A stretch of DNA of 64,000 nucleotides from JAFALK01 sp042701975 (GTDB taxonomy: Bacteria > Pseudomonadota > Gammaproteobacteria > Burkholderiales > Burkholderiaceae_C). Below are positions 49,777-59,870 of this stretch, in pieces. A program made the position numbers and the translations under genes. The stretch spans positions 3,348,001 through 3,412,000 of the forward strand of contig CP170561.1 of assembly GCA_042701975.1 (NCBI GenBank), written 5' to 3'. Every line of letters begins with the position of its first letter. The stretch's first letter is position 1. The notes under the pieces are model-generated. The model was not told where the DNA came from. It saw only the letters and a list, made by a program, of their open reading frames with translations, and ran no database searches.

Positions 49777-52590
49777 TCAGCGCAGCACGAGTGGGAAGTC
49801 CATGCCCGTGGAGCTGACCACCGGGTATTGCTCCTCGGTGCGGTAGCGCTTGGACAGCTCGGGCAGCTCCTGCTCCACATAGGCCATCAGCTTCAGCGCT
49901 GTCACGTCGGGGCCGCTGAGCGCGGCCTTGCCTTCCAGGCCTTGCAGCACCGTGTACGTGAACACGCCGTGGCCCAGGCTCAGCAGCTCGCTGGCCAGCT
50001 GTTCCTTGTTGGTGGCGGCGATCAGGTGGGTGCCGGTGGAGCGCGAGAGCTGCGCCAGCAGCCGGCGTTCTTCCAGACCGCGGAAGCCCGCGATGGCGGC
50101 GCCGGACTTGCAGGCGTCGATCAGCACCACGACCTTGCGCGCCGGCATGGCCCTGATGGCGCTCGAGAGGTCGCGCGACGAGAGGCCATCGCGCTTCAGG
50201 CGCTCGGGCTGCTCGGGCTGGGTCACTTCATACGGCACGAAGAACCAGTCATCGCCCTGGGTCTCGCCATGTCCGGCGAGGTAGACGACGACCACGTCCT
50301 CGGGTTTGGCGCCAGAGAAATCCTTCAGCTGCGCGAGGATGCCCGCGCGCGTGGCCTTCGCGTCGTACAGCTCGGTCACGGCCACATCGGCGAAGAGCTT
50401 GCGGCTCAGCGTGCGGAAGGCATCGGCAATGCCCTGCGCATCCGGCACGGAGAAGCTCAGATCCAGCTGGCTGTTGCGGTACTTGTTGATGCCCACGGCC
50501 AGCACATGCAAGCGCGGGCGCTCGGGGCGCTGCGGCGACTTGAGCGTCAGCTCGACCGGCGCCGATTCCGTGCGGTCCTTGCTCAAGGCGACGGCCTGAA
50601 CGATGTTGCTGCCGCTCTCCAGCGGCAGCTCGAACTTGAGCTGCGCCGGCGCCTTCGCCGCGGCAGCGGTCTGCGGCATGCTGGTCTGCACGACCTTGCC
50701 GTTGTGCAGCAGGCGGACCTCGTCGATGCCGCCGCCGCGATCGGTCACGGCCAGCTCGATGCGCACCTTGTCGTCATCGACATTGCCGCTGCTCTTGGGT
50801 GTCGAGAACTGCACCAGAGGCGGCAGCTTGAGTCCGGCGCGCGGATCAGCCACCGGCCGCACCTGCGGCTGGTCTGACACGGCACTGAGCACGCCCAGCG
50901 GATCGAAGTAGCGCTCGGCAAAGCGCGAGAGCGGCAGGAACTCCGCCGCCTGATCGGGCGCGCGGTTCAGGTGCCAGCCCACCAGCGCTTCGCCACCACC
51001 ACCGGCCAGATAGCGGCCATCGGGTGTCCATGCCGCCCAGGCCTTGCCGTCTCCATGCGGATAGAAGGCCAGCACCTCGGCGCCGTCCTTGCGGCGGAAC
51101 CAGCGCAGCGTGCCGTCGCCGAAGCCGCCGACCACCCAGCGGCCATCGCGGCTCAGACCCACGGCAAAGCAAGGGGCGGGGATGCGGGCGTTCCACAGCT
51201 CGCGGCCATCGGCAGCGTAGAGACGCAGCCGATGGTTGCTGCCGAGCGCGAAGCCGCGGCCCGATGGCTCGGCGCCCAGGGCGAGCGAGACTTCGCCCGG
51301 TCCGAGGGTCAAGACCTTGCCACCCAGCCGTGGGCTCGCGCTGTCCTGCCAGTCGCGCAGGCCGGGCGGCATCGGCGCTCCGGCATCAAAGGGCAGGGCA
51401 GCTCGCCAGGTCGGACCGCCCAGGTCGAAGCGTGCGGGCGACAGGCCGCCGAAGCGGGTGGCGAAGTTCAGCTCGTGGCCGTTGTCCGACACGCGCAGGC
51501 TGCTCGAGCCTGACGCTGCCGGCAAGCGGAAGTCGGCTCGCAGCGAACGCACGGCAGCGCCGCCCACCACGCCCCAGCCGGCATCGCCCGAAGCCCAGAG
51601 CACGCTGTTGCCTGTGCCCAGCAGCGCCGTGACGGCGTCGGTGGCCGCCGGGGTGTCGTTGACGGTGCCTCGGTCGCCGAAGGTCCATCGGCGCACGCCA
51701 TGCTGCCCCGGCGCACTGCGCCAGGTGCCGGCCGCATAGAGCTGGCGTCCATCGCGCGACCAGGCCACGCAGTGCAGGGCGCCACCACCGTCTTGCGGCG
51801 GCGCCTGCCAGTCGGGCGCGAGGTTGTCGGCGCGCAGCACCTGCGCCTGCAGGCTGTCGGCAAAGCCCACGGCCAGGCGGCGGCCGTCGGGCGAGAAGGC
51901 GAGGCCGTGCGGACGGCCGCTCAGGCGCTGCGTGCTCTGCAACCAAAGGCTGGCGCCGCGCAGCGCGTACAGGCGCACCGCGCCCGACTCGTCGCTGGTT
52001 GCCAGCGTTCGGCCATCGGGCGAGAACGCGAGTCCATAGCCCGAGCCGCCGTAGCCCGCATCGTTGCCGACTTCGCGCGCCGTCTTCCAGCCATCGCCGC
52101 TCGCATACAGACGCAGACCTTGGCCGCCCCAGAGCAGCACCGCCAGCAGCTGCCCGTCGGGCGAGAAGGCCAGTGCGTTGACGACGTTGGGCAGGCCCTC
52201 GATGCGCCCGCGCATGCGGCCGTCGTCGCTGTCGAACAGGTACACCTCGTTGTCCTCCGTCCAGCCGGCCACGGCGGCCACACGGCCATCGGGTGTGAGC
52301 GCGGCGGCGTAGAGCTTGCCGTCGTTGTCTGCACCGATGGGCGGGCGCAGCACGCGCAGCAGGCTGCGATCGGCGATCCGCCACAGCCGCGCCGTCTTGT
52401 CTTCAGAGGCTGTCAGCAGCAGCTCGCCGCGCGCATCGGCGGCCAGGGCGCGGATGGCGGCGATGTGCGTGCCGGCCTCGACCCGCAGCTGGGGCGCTTG
52501 CGATTCATCGGTGAGAGCCGCAAAGACCGCAAGCGGCGCCAGCAGCAACGCGACAAGCGCTGCGGCGGCGCGGAGCTGGCGGCCGCACAT
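49777..52590 (-). CDS. Exported WD40-orthocaspase (caspase-like C14 protease)
   Basis: A 937-residue protein with a signal peptide (AAAALVALLLAPLAVFAA). Residues about 40-560 are WD40-like blades (ASEDKTARLWRI, AFSPDGQLLAVLLW, AFSPDGRTLATSDESGAVRLY, AFSPDGRRLAVGF, LSRDGRWVVGGF, TPDGRYLAGG). A beta-rich domain with the motif GGIDEVRLLHNGKVVQ follows. The C-terminal caspase domain (from about residue 690, HVLAVGINKY) has His774 in YLAGHGE and Cys827 in LIDACKSG. Substrate-binding context like AATNKEQLASEL is present. It should act in the periplasm or outer membrane. It starts two bases after the stop of the OmpA-like lipoprotein gene. Confidence 0.88.
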   Translation of the reverse strand: MCGRQLRAAAALVALLLAPLAVFAALTDESQAPQLRVEAGTHIAAIRALAADARGELLLTASEDKTARLWRIADRSLLRVLRPPIGADNDGKLYAAALTPDGRVAAVAGWTEDNEVYLFDSDDGRMRGRIEGLPNVVNALAFSPDGQLLAVLLWGGQGLRLYASGDGWKTAREVGNDAGYGGSGYGLAFSPDGRTLATSDESGAVRLYALRGASLWLQSTQRLSGRPHGLAFSPDGRRLAVGFADSLQAQVLRADNLAPDWQAPPQDGGGALHCVAWSRDGRQLYAAGTWRSAPGQHGVRRWTFGDRGTVNDTPAATDAVTALLGTGNSVLWASGDAGWGVVGGAAVRSLRADFRLPAASGSSSLRVSDNGHELNFATRFGGLSPARFDLGGPTWRAALPFDAGAPMPPGLRDWQDSASPRLGGKVLTLGPGEVSLALGAEPSGRGFALGSNHRLRLYAADGRELWNARIPAPCFAVGLSRDGRWVVGGFGDGTLRWFRRKDGAEVLAFYPHGDGKAWAAWTPDGRYLAGGGGEALVGWHLNRAPDQAAEFLPLSRFAERYFDPLGVLSAVSDQPQVRPVADPRAGLKLPPLVQFSTPKSSGNVDDDKVRIELAVTDRGGGIDEVRLLHNGKVVQTSMPQTAAAAKAPAQLKFELPLESGSNIVQAVALSKDRTESAPVELTLKSPQRPERPRLHVLAVGINKYRNSQLDLSFSVPDAQGIADAFRTLSRKLFADVAVTELYDAKATRAGILAQLKDFSGAKPEDVVVVYLAGHGETQGDDWFFVPYEVTQPEQPERLKRDGLSSRDLSSAIRAMPARKVVVLIDACKSGAAIAGFRGLEERRLLAQLSRSTGTHLIAATNKEQLASELLSLGHGVFTYTVLQGLEGKAALSGPDVTALKLMAYVEQELPELSKRYRTEEQYPVVSSTGMDFPLVLR

Positions 52591-52592
52591 CG

Positions 52593-53897
52593 CTATCCGC
52601 TGCAGGCCAGCGGCTTGACTTCGACGCGTCGGTCGAGCGCGTCGGATGCGTCGTCCTTGCCCGTGCCGACGAGGTTGGCGCGCGAGCCGTAGCCCACGGC
52701 GAGCAGGCGCTTGGAGAGACCAGGTGACTCGTCGATCAGGCGGCGCATCACGTACTCGGCGCGTCCCGCGGACAGCCGTTCGTTGATGGCCTCGGGGCCA
52801 CCACGGCTGGCATGGCCGCCGATCTCGGCGCAGCCCTTGGCGGCGGCCAGCCGCTGCGCCAGGATCTTGACCCAGAGGTTGTTGGGAATGCCGATGCCCT
52901 CGGGGCCAAGCACGGTCGAGCCAGCGGCGAAAGTGAACTGCACGCCGAGCTGACCTTGTGCGATGCCGTAATCCACGATGTTGGCGAAAGCCTTCATCGA
53001 GGCTTCGCGCTGGCCGAGCTTCCAGCTGCTCAGGTACTGGCCCGTCATCGCGCGCAGCTGCGGGCCGCTGCCCATCGCGGCGGCCTTGTTGAACAGCGTC
53101 TGTGCGGTCTTGTACTGGCGGCCGTTGTAGGCACGGATGGCTTCGTCCGTGATGCTGGCGGCCACCAGGCCTTCCACATAGCTGGGCTGGATGGCGTCGC
53201 CGGGCTTGGAGGCCTGGCAGGTCTTCACGTAGCCCTCGGTCACCGGGTCCTTGCTCCAGGCGGGAGCATCGACGAAGAATGGCGGCGGCGTGGCGTCCAC
53301 GGCTTCCATCTTGGAGCGCGTGACGGCCTTGGAGACGAGCTTGCCCGACTTGAGGTCCACCATCACCAGGCAGAAGCGGTACATCGAGCGCTCGCCTTCC
53401 GTCTTGCCTTCCTGGTTGATCGGCGTGAAGGTGCCGACGATGAGCAGCGGCGATTGCGCGAGGTTGGCGGCGTTGAAGGCCTTCACCTCGAACTGCGGAT
53501 AGCTCTGTTTGGCCAGCGCGACGATGCGCGTTTCCATGGCCTGCGTCGTCTTGGTCTGCATGCGCGTCACGCCGTCGACCAGCGGATCCACGAGCACGGT
53601 GTAGCGCGCGCCCTTGTCGGCGGGCTGCAGATTGGCCTTGGAGAACAGCGTGTTAGCCGCGTTCAGCACGGCTTCGCTGTGTGGCAGTGTGGGCGGCGGA
53701 GGCGGTGGGGCAGCGGGCGGCGGAGGCGGGGCCGGCGTGGACGGCGGTGCAGGCGGCGGCTGTGGCGTATCGGCCTGAGGAGTGGTGGTGGAAGGACCCG
53801 GTGGCGGGACGACGCATCCGCTGATCAGGATGCTCAACGCCGCGGCGGCGGCCAACGCCGCGCGCTGCGTTCGAAGTCCGGCGAACTGCAGATCCAT
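52593..53897 (-). CDS. OmpA-C domain lipoprotein with proline-rich spacer
   Basis: A 434-residue lipoprotein. The signal ends ALSILISGC, then a long proline/alanine spacer (residues about 30-70), a middle domain with TLFSKANLQPADKGARYTVLVDPLVDG and a periplasmic tetratricopeptide-like stretch. An OmpA-like peptidoglycan-binding domain follows (CAEIGGHASRGGPEAINERLSAGRAEYVM, VGYGSRANL, DRRVEVKP). The start ATG at 53897 has GGGGAG six nt upstream. It heads the operon OmpA-orthocaspase-vWA-hydrolase and could anchor the complex to peptidoglycan. Complex formation is inference. Confidence 0.85.
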   Translation of the reverse strand: MDLQFAGLRTQRAALAAAAALSILISGCVVPPPGPSTTTPQADTPQPPPAPPSTPAPPPPPAAPPPPPPTLPHSEAVLNAANTLFSKANLQPADKGARYTVLVDPLVDGVTRMQTKTTQAMETRIVALAKQSYPQFEVKAFNAANLAQSPLLIVGTFTPINQEGKTEGERSMYRFCLVMVDLKSGKLVSKAVTRSKMEAVDATPPPFFVDAPAWSKDPVTEGYVKTCQASKPGDAIQPSYVEGLVAASITDEAIRAYNGRQYKTAQTLFNKAAAMGSGPQLRAMTGQYLSSWKLGQREASMKAFANIVDYGIAQGQLGVQFTFAAGSTVLGPEGIGIPNNLWVKILAQRLAAAKGCAEIGGHASRGGPEAINERLSAGRAEYVMRRLIDESPGLSKRLLAVGYGSRANLVGTGKDDASDALDRRVEVKPLACSG

Positions 53898-54090
53898 CGC
53901 ACTCTCCCCTCTCGTGTTCCGGGCAGGACCCGATCCTCGCACAGGAGCCTGCGCCATCGCCGTTGTCCGGCCGGCGCAGGCGTTAACCTCGTGCTTCGTG
54001 GACAAAAATGCACACGCCACGAGGGTAGGTGGGTAGTGATTTCGCCATTCGCGAAGCCTGGGTGAAAAACAAAGTGCTTCTGTAGAAACT

Positions 54091-54111
54091 GGCGAAGCCT
54101 TATGCTTCGCC
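54091..54111. promoter_or_regulatory. Inverted repeat GGCGAAGC-N5-GCTTCGCC next to the LysR start
   Basis: An 8-bp perfect inverted repeat with 5-nt spacer ends 5 nt before the LysR ATG, covering where its ribosome-binding site should be. In DNA it may be the regulator's own operator; in RNA it would be a hairpin lowering translation. A related CGCGAAGCC word lies about 40 bp upstream. Confidence 0.45.
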
Positions 54112-54115
54112 CACC

Positions 54116-55006
54116 ATGCGCCTTGACCTCACCACGCTCAACCTCGTGCTCGCCATCGAGCAGACGCGCTCGATCACGCGCGGGGCGCAGCAAGAGCACC
54201 TGGCGCTGGCGGCGGCAAGCAAGCGGCTGTCGGACCTGGAATCGCGCCTGGGCGTGCAGCTGTTCGAGCGTCGCGCGCGCGGTGTGGAGCCCACCGAGGC
54301 CTGCCGCGCCCTGGTGCGCCACATCCGCACGCTGAACGCTTCGCTGCACGCGCTGGAGAGCGAGGTCGTCGAGTTCGCCCGCGGCATCAAAGGCCACCTG
54401 CGCATCGCTGCCAATGCCGGCGCGATTGCCGAATGCCTGCCGCCCGACCTGGCCGCCTTCAGTGCCAAGCATCCGCAGATCCGCATCAGCCTCGAGGACA
54501 TGACCAGCTCCGAGGTGCAGCAGGCCGTGGCCGAAGGGCGCGCCGACGTGGGCGTGTTCACGCCACCGATCACCGACAACCGCATTGACACGCGCCTCTA
54601 TGCCGCCGGCCGCCTGGCCGTGCTGGTGCCGCGCGGCCATGCGCTCACCGAGCGCAAGTCGGTCACCTTTGATGACTTGCTCGATCACGAGATCGTCGGC
54701 CTGCATGCCGGCGCCTCGGCCCAGGAGCTGATGCACGAGCAGGCGCTGGCCCGCGGCCGCACGCTCAAGGCCCGCTGGCAGGTGCGTGGCTTCGACGCCA
54801 TTGCCCAGCTGGTGGAAGCCGGGATGGGCGTGGCCGTGCTGCCTGACGCTCCGGCCCAGCGCTTTGCGCAGGTGTTTGCCGTGCGCACGGTGCGCCTGGA
54901 AGAACTCTGGGCCAAGCGCGACTATGTTTTGGGGGTGGCGCGGGTGGAGCGCCTGCCCACGGTGGTTCAACGCTTCGTGGATGCGTTGTGCCCGAAGGAG
55001 AAGTGA
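54116..55006 (+). CDS. LysR-family transcriptional regulator upstream of leuC
   Basis: A 296-residue LysR protein. The N-terminal helix-turn-helix is [45 protein letters not shown]. The C-terminal effector domain ([31 protein letters not shown]) is complete. It is codirectional with leuC, which begins one base after its stop, so they may be cotranscribed; it is divergent from the OmpA-like operon. The effector is unknown; leucine-pathway intermediates are candidates by context. Confidence 0.9.
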   Translation: MRLDLTTLNLVLAIEQTRSITRGAQQEHLALAAASKRLSDLESRLGVQLFERRARGVEPTEACRALVRHIRTLNASLHALESEVVEFARGIKGHLRIAANAGAIAECLPPDLAAFSAKHPQIRISLEDMTSSEVQQAVAEGRADVGVFTPPITDNRIDTRLYAAGRLAVLVPRGHALTERKSVTFDDLLDHEIVGLHAGASAQELMHEQALARGRTLKARWQVRGFDAIAQLVEAGMGVAVLPDAPAQRFAQVFAVRTVRLEELWAKRDYVLGVARVERLPTVVQRFVDALCPKEK

Positions 55007-55007
55007 G

Positions 55008-56420
55008 ATGACTGCAAGAACCCTGTACGACAAGCTCTGGGACGAGCACGTCGTCCACACCGAGGAAGACGGCACGGCTGTCCTCTACATCGACCGCCAC
55101 CTGCTGCACGAAGTGACCAGCCCGCAGGCTTTCGAAGGCCTGGACCTGGCCGGCCGCAAGGTCTGGCGTCTGTCGGCCAACCTGGCCGTGAGCGACCACA
55201 ACGTGCCGACGACCGACCGCAGCCAGGGCATCGCCGATCCGATCTCCAGGCTGCAGGTCGACACGCTCGACGCCAACTGCGATCGCAATGGCATCACGCA
55301 GTTCAAGATGAACGACAAGCGCCAGGGCATCGTCCACGTGATCGGCCCCGAGCAGGGCGCCACGCTGCCGGGCATGACGGTGGTGTGCGGCGACAGCCAC
55401 ACGAGCACGCACGGCGCATTCGGTGCGCTGGCGCACGGCATCGGCACGAGCGAGGTGGAGCACGTGCTGGCCACGCAGACGCTGCTGGCCAAGAAGGCCA
55501 AGAACATGCTGATCCGCGTGGAAGGCCAGGCGCCTCGCGGTGTCGGCGCCAAGGACATCGTGCTGGCCATCATCGGCAAGATCGGCACGGCCGGCGGCAC
55601 GGGCTACACGATTGAGTTCGCCGGTTCGGCGATCCGCGCGCTGTCGATGGAAGGCCGCATGACCGTCTGCAACATGGCCATCGAAGCCGGCGCGCGCGCC
55701 GGCCTGATCGCCGTGGACGAAGTGACGCTGCATTACGTCAAGGCCCGCCCGTTCTCGCCGACCGGCGTGGAATGGGACCAGGCGGTGAACTACTGGCGCA
55801 CGCTGCACAGCGACGCCGGCGCGCAGTTCGACACTGTCGTCGAACTCGACGCCTCGCAGATCCGTCCGCAGGTCACCTGGGGCACTTCGCCCGAGATGGT
55901 CCTGTCCATCGAGGACCGCGTGCCCGATCCCGACAAGGAAAAGGACAGCATCAAGCGCGGTGCCATCGAGCGCGCGCTGACGTACATGGGCCTCGAGCCC
56001 AACAAGGCGATGTCGGACATCCGCATCGACAAGGTCTTCATCGGCTCCTGCACCAACAGCCGTATCGAGGACATGCGCGAAGCCGCCGCGGTGGTGAAGC
56101 GCCTGGGGGGCCGCGTGGCTTCGAACGTGAAGCTGGCGCTCGTCGTGCCGGGCTCGGGCCTGGTCAAGGCGCAGGCCGAGGCCGAGGGGCTGGATGAGGT
56201 CTTCAAGGCCGCAGGCTTCGAATGGCGCGAACCGGGCTGCTCGATGTGCCTGGCCATGAACGCCGACCGGCTGGAGCCGGGCGAGCGCTGCGCCTCGACG
56301 AGCAACCGCAATTTCGAGGGCCGGCAAGGGCAGGGCGGTCGCACGCACCTGGTCAGTCCCGCCATGGCTGCTGCGGCGGCGATGGAAGGCCATTTCGTTG
56401 ACGTGCGGAGGATCGCGTGA
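55008..56420 (+). CDS. leuC: 3-isopropylmalate dehydratase large subunit
   Basis: A 470-residue aconitase-family enzyme that isomerises 2- and 3-isopropylmalate with LeuD. It starts [16 protein letters not shown] with GAAGGAG upstream. The three iron-sulfur cysteines are in [10 protein letters not shown] and [11 protein letters not shown], and [24 protein letters not shown] is the active-site block. A longer open frame from 54786 overlaps the LysR gene and is not coding. Length is normal. Confidence 0.97.
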   Translation: MTARTLYDKLWDEHVVHTEEDGTAVLYIDRHLLHEVTSPQAFEGLDLAGRKVWRLSANLAVSDHNVPTTDRSQGIADPISRLQVDTLDANCDRNGITQFKMNDKRQGIVHVIGPEQGATLPGMTVVCGDSHTSTHGAFGALAHGIGTSEVEHVLATQTLLAKKAKNMLIRVEGQAPRGVGAKDIVLAIIGKIGTAGGTGYTIEFAGSAIRALSMEGRMTVCNMAIEAGARAGLIAVDEVTLHYVKARPFSPTGVEWDQAVNYWRTLHSDAGAQFDTVVELDASQIRPQVTWGTSPEMVLSIEDRVPDPDKEKDSIKRGAIERALTYMGLEPNKAMSDIRIDKVFIGSCTNSRIEDMREAAAVVKRLGGRVASNVKLALVVPGSGLVKAQAEAEGLDEVFKAAGFEWREPGCSMCLAMNADRLEPGERCASTSNRNFEGRQGQGGRTHLVSPAMAAAAAMEGHFVDVRRIA

Positions 56421-57064
56421 TGGAGAAGTTCGTTGTTCACAAGGGCCTCGTCGCCCCCATGGATCGCGAGAACGTCGACACGGACGCGATCATCCCGAAG
56501 CAGTTCCTCAAGTCGATCAAGCGCAGCGGCTTCGGCCCGAACCTGTTCGATGAGTGGCGCTATCTGGACCACGGCGAGCCGGGTCAGGATCCGGCCTCGC
56601 GCAAGCCCAACCCGGATTTCGTGCTGAACCAGCCGCGCTATGCGGGTGCTTCGGTGCTGATCGCGCGCCGCAATTTCGGCTGCGGATCGAGCCGCGAGCA
56701 TGCCCCCTGGGCGCTGGAGCAGTACGGTTTTCGCGCCATCATCGCGCCGAGCTTTGCCGACATCTTCTTCAACAACTGCTTCAAGAACGGCGTGCTGCCG
56801 ATTGTCTTGAGCGAGTCGCAGGTGGCGCAGCTGTTCGATGAAGTCTTCGCCTTCCCCGGCTACCAGCTGATCATCGACTTGGAGCGCCAGGTGGTGGTCA
56901 AGGCCGACGGCACGGAGCTGCCCTTCGACGTGCAGCCTTTCCGCAAGTTCTGCCTGGTCAACGGCTTTGACGACATCGGCCTGACCCTGCGCCATGCCGA
57001 CAAGATCAAGGCTTTCGAGGCCGAACGGCTGCTGCAGAAGCCGTGGCTCGGCCGGCGGGTCTGA
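56420..57064 (+). CDS. leuD: 3-isopropylmalate dehydratase small subunit
   Basis: A 214-residue swivel-domain subunit that completes the LeuC active site. [31 protein letters not shown] and the [13 protein letters not shown] block are diagnostic. Its ATG overlaps the leuC stop (TGATG), with an in-frame GTG three bases earlier. Length is normal. Confidence 0.97.
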   Translation: MEKFVVHKGLVAPMDRENVDTDAIIPKQFLKSIKRSGFGPNLFDEWRYLDHGEPGQDPASRKPNPDFVLNQPRYAGASVLIARRNFGCGSSREHAPWALEQYGFRAIIAPSFADIFFNNCFKNGVLPIVLSESQVAQLFDEVFAFPGYQLIIDLERQVVVKADGTELPFDVQPFRKFCLVNGFDDIGLTLRHADKIKAFEAERLLQKPWLGRRV

Positions 57065-57078
57065 GGCATCGATAGACG

Positions 57079-57360
57079 ATGAAGCGCTGGTTCCACCGGG
57101 TCGTGCTGAGCCGCTTGTGGCTCACCTACGCGGTCATGGGCCTGAGCTTTCTGCTGTTCGGTTGCGGCACGCTGAACCTGGTCCATCTGCTGCAGGCGAA
57201 CTTTGAATTGATCAGCGACTACGGCTTCATGGCCCTGATGGACGGGGCTCTGCAGCAGTTGCTGGAATTGCTGGCCAGCGGCTATGCGGCCCTGCTGGCC
57301 TACATCGTGTTCAAGGCTTGCGAGTACCGACTCGTGCATTGGCTCGGTGACAAGGAATGA
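57079..57360 (+). CDS. Small inner-membrane protein of unknown function between leuD and leuB
   Basis: A 93-residue protein with two likely transmembrane segments (LTYAVMGLSFLLFGCGTLNLV and LLELLASGYAALLAYIVFKAC). It has positive N-terminal residues (MKRWFHR) and ends in a short charged tail. It lies 14 nt after leuD and its stop directly precedes the leuB leader. I do not recognise a family. It is probably cotranscribed with the leu genes. Confidence 0.7.
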   Translation: MKRWFHRVVLSRLWLTYAVMGLSFLLFGCGTLNLVHLLQANFELISDYGFMALMDGALQQLLELLASGYAALLAYIVFKACEYRLVHWLGDKE

Positions 57361-57378
57361 ATGAAGGAAGAGCTTGAG

Positions 57379-58458
57379 ATGAAGATTGCAATCCTGCCAG
57401 GTGACGGCATTGGCCCCGAGATCATGGCCGAGGCGGTCAAGGTGCTGAAGGCGCTGGATCTGCCGCTGCAAATGGAAGAGGCGCCCGTGGGCGGCGCTGC
57501 CTATGAGGCCGCCGGCCATCCGCTGCCCGAGGCGACGCTCAAACTGGCGCTGGAAGCCGACGCCGTGCTGTTCGGCGCCGTGGGCGACTGGAAGTACGAC
57601 AAGCTCGAGCGCGCGCTGCGCCCCGAGCAGGCGATCCTGGGCCTGCGCAAGAACCTGGGCCTCTTTGCCAACTTCCGCCCGGCCATCTGCTACGAGCAGC
57701 TCACGCATGCTTCGAGCCTCAAGCCCGAGCTGGTGGCGGGGCTGGACATCCTCATCATCCGCGAGCTGACCGGCGACATCTACTTCGGCCAGCCGCGTGG
57801 CCGCCGCACTGCTGTTGACGGCCATTTCCCCGGTAGCGAAGAAGCCTTCGACACCATGCGCTACTCGCGCCCCGAGATCGAGCGCATCGCCCATGTGGCT
57901 TTCCAGGCGGCCCGCAAGCGCAACAAGCGCCTGACCAGCGTGGACAAGGCCAATGTGTTGGAGACCTCGCAGCTGTGGAAGGACGTGGTCACGGAGGTGC
58001 ACGCCCAATACCCGGATGTCGAGCTCGACCACATGTATGTGGACAACGCCGCCATGCAGCTCGTCAAGGCGCCGAAGAAGTTCGACGTTGTCGTGACCGG
58101 CAATATGTTCGGCGACATCTTGAGCGACGAGGCCGCCATGCTCACCGGCTCGATCGGCATGCTGCCTTCGGCCTCGCTCGACAAGAACAACAAGGGCCTG
58201 TACGAGCCGAGCCACGGCAGCGCGCCGGATATCGCTGGCAAGGGCGTGGCCAATCCCTTGGCAACGATTCTCTCGGCGGCCATGATGCTCAAGTTCTCTC
58301 TCGGTCAACCGGCAGCCGCGGCACGCGTTGAAGCCGCTGTCCAGACCGTGCTGGCCCATGGCCTGCGCACCGCGGACATCTGGTCCGAGGGCGCCCGCAA
58401 GGTGGGGACCCGTGAAATGGGCGATGCCGTCGTGGCCGCCTTGAACGCACAAAATTGA
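57379..58458 (+). CDS. leuB: 3-isopropylmalate dehydrogenase
   Basis: A 359-residue NAD-dependent dehydrogenase that oxidatively decarboxylates 3-isopropylmalate. [15 protein letters not shown] is the family start, so I chose ATG 57379 (GGAAGAG upstream) rather than 57361. The blocks [51 protein letters not shown] and [20 protein letters not shown] are present. Confidence 0.97.
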   Translation: MKIAILPGDGIGPEIMAEAVKVLKALDLPLQMEEAPVGGAAYEAAGHPLPEATLKLALEADAVLFGAVGDWKYDKLERALRPEQAILGLRKNLGLFANFRPAICYEQLTHASSLKPELVAGLDILIIRELTGDIYFGQPRGRRTAVDGHFPGSEEAFDTMRYSRPEIERIAHVAFQAARKRNKRLTSVDKANVLETSQLWKDVVTEVHAQYPDVELDHMYVDNAAMQLVKAPKKFDVVVTGNMFGDILSDEAAMLTGSIGMLPSASLDKNNKGLYEPSHGSAPDIAGKGVANPLATILSAAMMLKFSLGQPAAAARVEAAVQTVLAHGLRTADIWSEGARKVGTREMGDAVVAALNAQN

Positions 58459-58474
58459 CAGCTGGGGAATTGCA

Positions 58475-59593
58475 ATGACGACTTTGGTAGGACTGGTGGG
58501 CTGGCGCGGCATGGTCGGCTCGGTGCTGATGGACCGCATGAGCGAGGAGCGCGATTTCGACCTGATCGAGCCACTGTTCTTCAGCACCAGCAACGCCGGC
58601 GGCGCCGCCCCGGCATTTGCCAAGAACGAAACCAAGCTGCAGAACGCATTCGACATCGAGCAGCTCAAGCGCTGCGAGATCATCATCACCTGCCAAGGTG
58701 GTGACTACACGAGCGAAGTCTTCCCCAAGCTGCGCGCTGCCGGCTGGAACGGCCACTGGATCGACGCCGCTTCGAGCCTGCGCATGAGCGGCGACGCCGT
58801 GATCGTGCTCGACCCGGTGAACATGCCGGTCATCAAGAAGTCGCTCGCAGGAGGCGGCAAGAACTGGATCGGCGGCAACTGCACGGTCAGCTGCATGCTG
58901 ATGGGCGTGGGCGCGCTGTACAAGGCCGGCCTCGTCGAGTGGATGAGCACGCAGACCTACCAGGCTGCTTCGGGCGGTGGCGCCCAGCACATGCGTGAGC
59001 TGCTCACGCAGTACGGCACGCTGAATGCCTCGGTCAAGCACCTGCTCGACGACCCCAAGAGTGCCATTCTGGAGATCGACCGCCAGGTCATCGCCAAGCA
59101 GCGTTCGCTGTCAGCTGAAGAAACGAGCAACTTCGGCGTACCGCTGGGTGGCTCGCTGATCCCGTGGATCGACAAGGACCTGGGCGACGGCCAATCCAAG
59201 GAAGAGTGGAAGGGCATGGCCGAGACGAACAAGATCCTCGGTCTTGGCGACGCAGCCATCCCCGTGGACGGCTTCTGCGTGCGCGTGGGCGCGATGCGCT
59301 GCCACAGCCAGGCGCTGACGTTCAAGCTCAAGAAGAACGTCCCGCTGGCCGATATCGAAGCCATGATCGCGGCGGACAACGCCTGGGTGAAGGTCGTTCC
59401 CAACACCCGTGAAGCCACGATCCGGGATCTGACGCCCGTGGCCGTCACCGGCACCATGACCATCCCCGTCGGCCGTCTGCGCAAGCTGGCCATGGGGCCG
59501 GAATACCTGGGCGCGTTCACGATTGGCGACCAACTGCTGTGGGGCGCTGCCGAGCCGCTGCGCCGCATGCTGCGGATCCTTCTCGAAAGCTGA
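58475..59593 (+). CDS. asd: Aspartate-semialdehyde dehydrogenase
   Basis: A 372-residue NADP-dependent enzyme of the lysine/threonine/methionine branch. [18 protein letters not shown] is the gram-negative type NADP motif. The catalytic Cys is in [10 protein letters not shown] and His in [20 protein letters not shown] lies before the ATG. It follows leuB by 16 nt, as usual in Burkholderiales. Confidence 0.97.
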   Translation: MTTLVGLVGWRGMVGSVLMDRMSEERDFDLIEPLFFSTSNAGGAAPAFAKNETKLQNAFDIEQLKRCEIIITCQGGDYTSEVFPKLRAAGWNGHWIDAASSLRMSGDAVIVLDPVNMPVIKKSLAGGGKNWIGGNCTVSCMLMGVGALYKAGLVEWMSTQTYQAASGGGAQHMRELLTQYGTLNASVKHLLDDPKSAILEIDRQVIAKQRSLSAEETSNFGVPLGGSLIPWIDKDLGDGQSKEEWKGMAETNKILGLGDAAIPVDGFCVRVGAMRCHSQALTFKLKKNVPLADIEAMIAADNAWVKVVPNTREATIRDLTPVAVTGTMTIPVGRLRKLAMGPEYLGAFTIGDQLLWGAAEPLRRMLRILLES

Positions 59594-59618
59594 TTGCACG
59601 AGTAGAGTCCCCCAGGTG

Positions 59619-59644
59619 ACGCCGCCGCGGATGCTCGGCGGCGT
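59619..59644 (+). terminator. Hairpin after asd (weak terminator candidate)
   Basis: A 9-bp perfect stem ACGCCGCCG / CGGCGGCGT with an 8-nt loop lies 25 nt after the asd stop. No T-tract follows (TTGCCGC), so it may be a processing or Rho-linked hairpin rather than a full intrinsic terminator. The remaining part of the 277-base gap up to fimV holds no gene I can support. Confidence 0.45.
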
Positions 59645-59870
59645 TGCCGCTTAGCGACACGAGCTTGTTACCGGTGGTGAAAGGCGTGAAGCAACTCGCC
59701 ATTTGAGCCATTGCATGAGGGTTGCAGCGTATATGCTTGTCGCCGTTGTGTTTTCCTTGTGGCCTTGTGTGCTGGAAAAACGCTGTGGCGCAACATCTGT
59801 ACGCCGTGATAACAATCTGTGAAGCGGGCGACCCTCAAATGAGTGTTGCCCGTCTGCTCTGGGGGTGATC

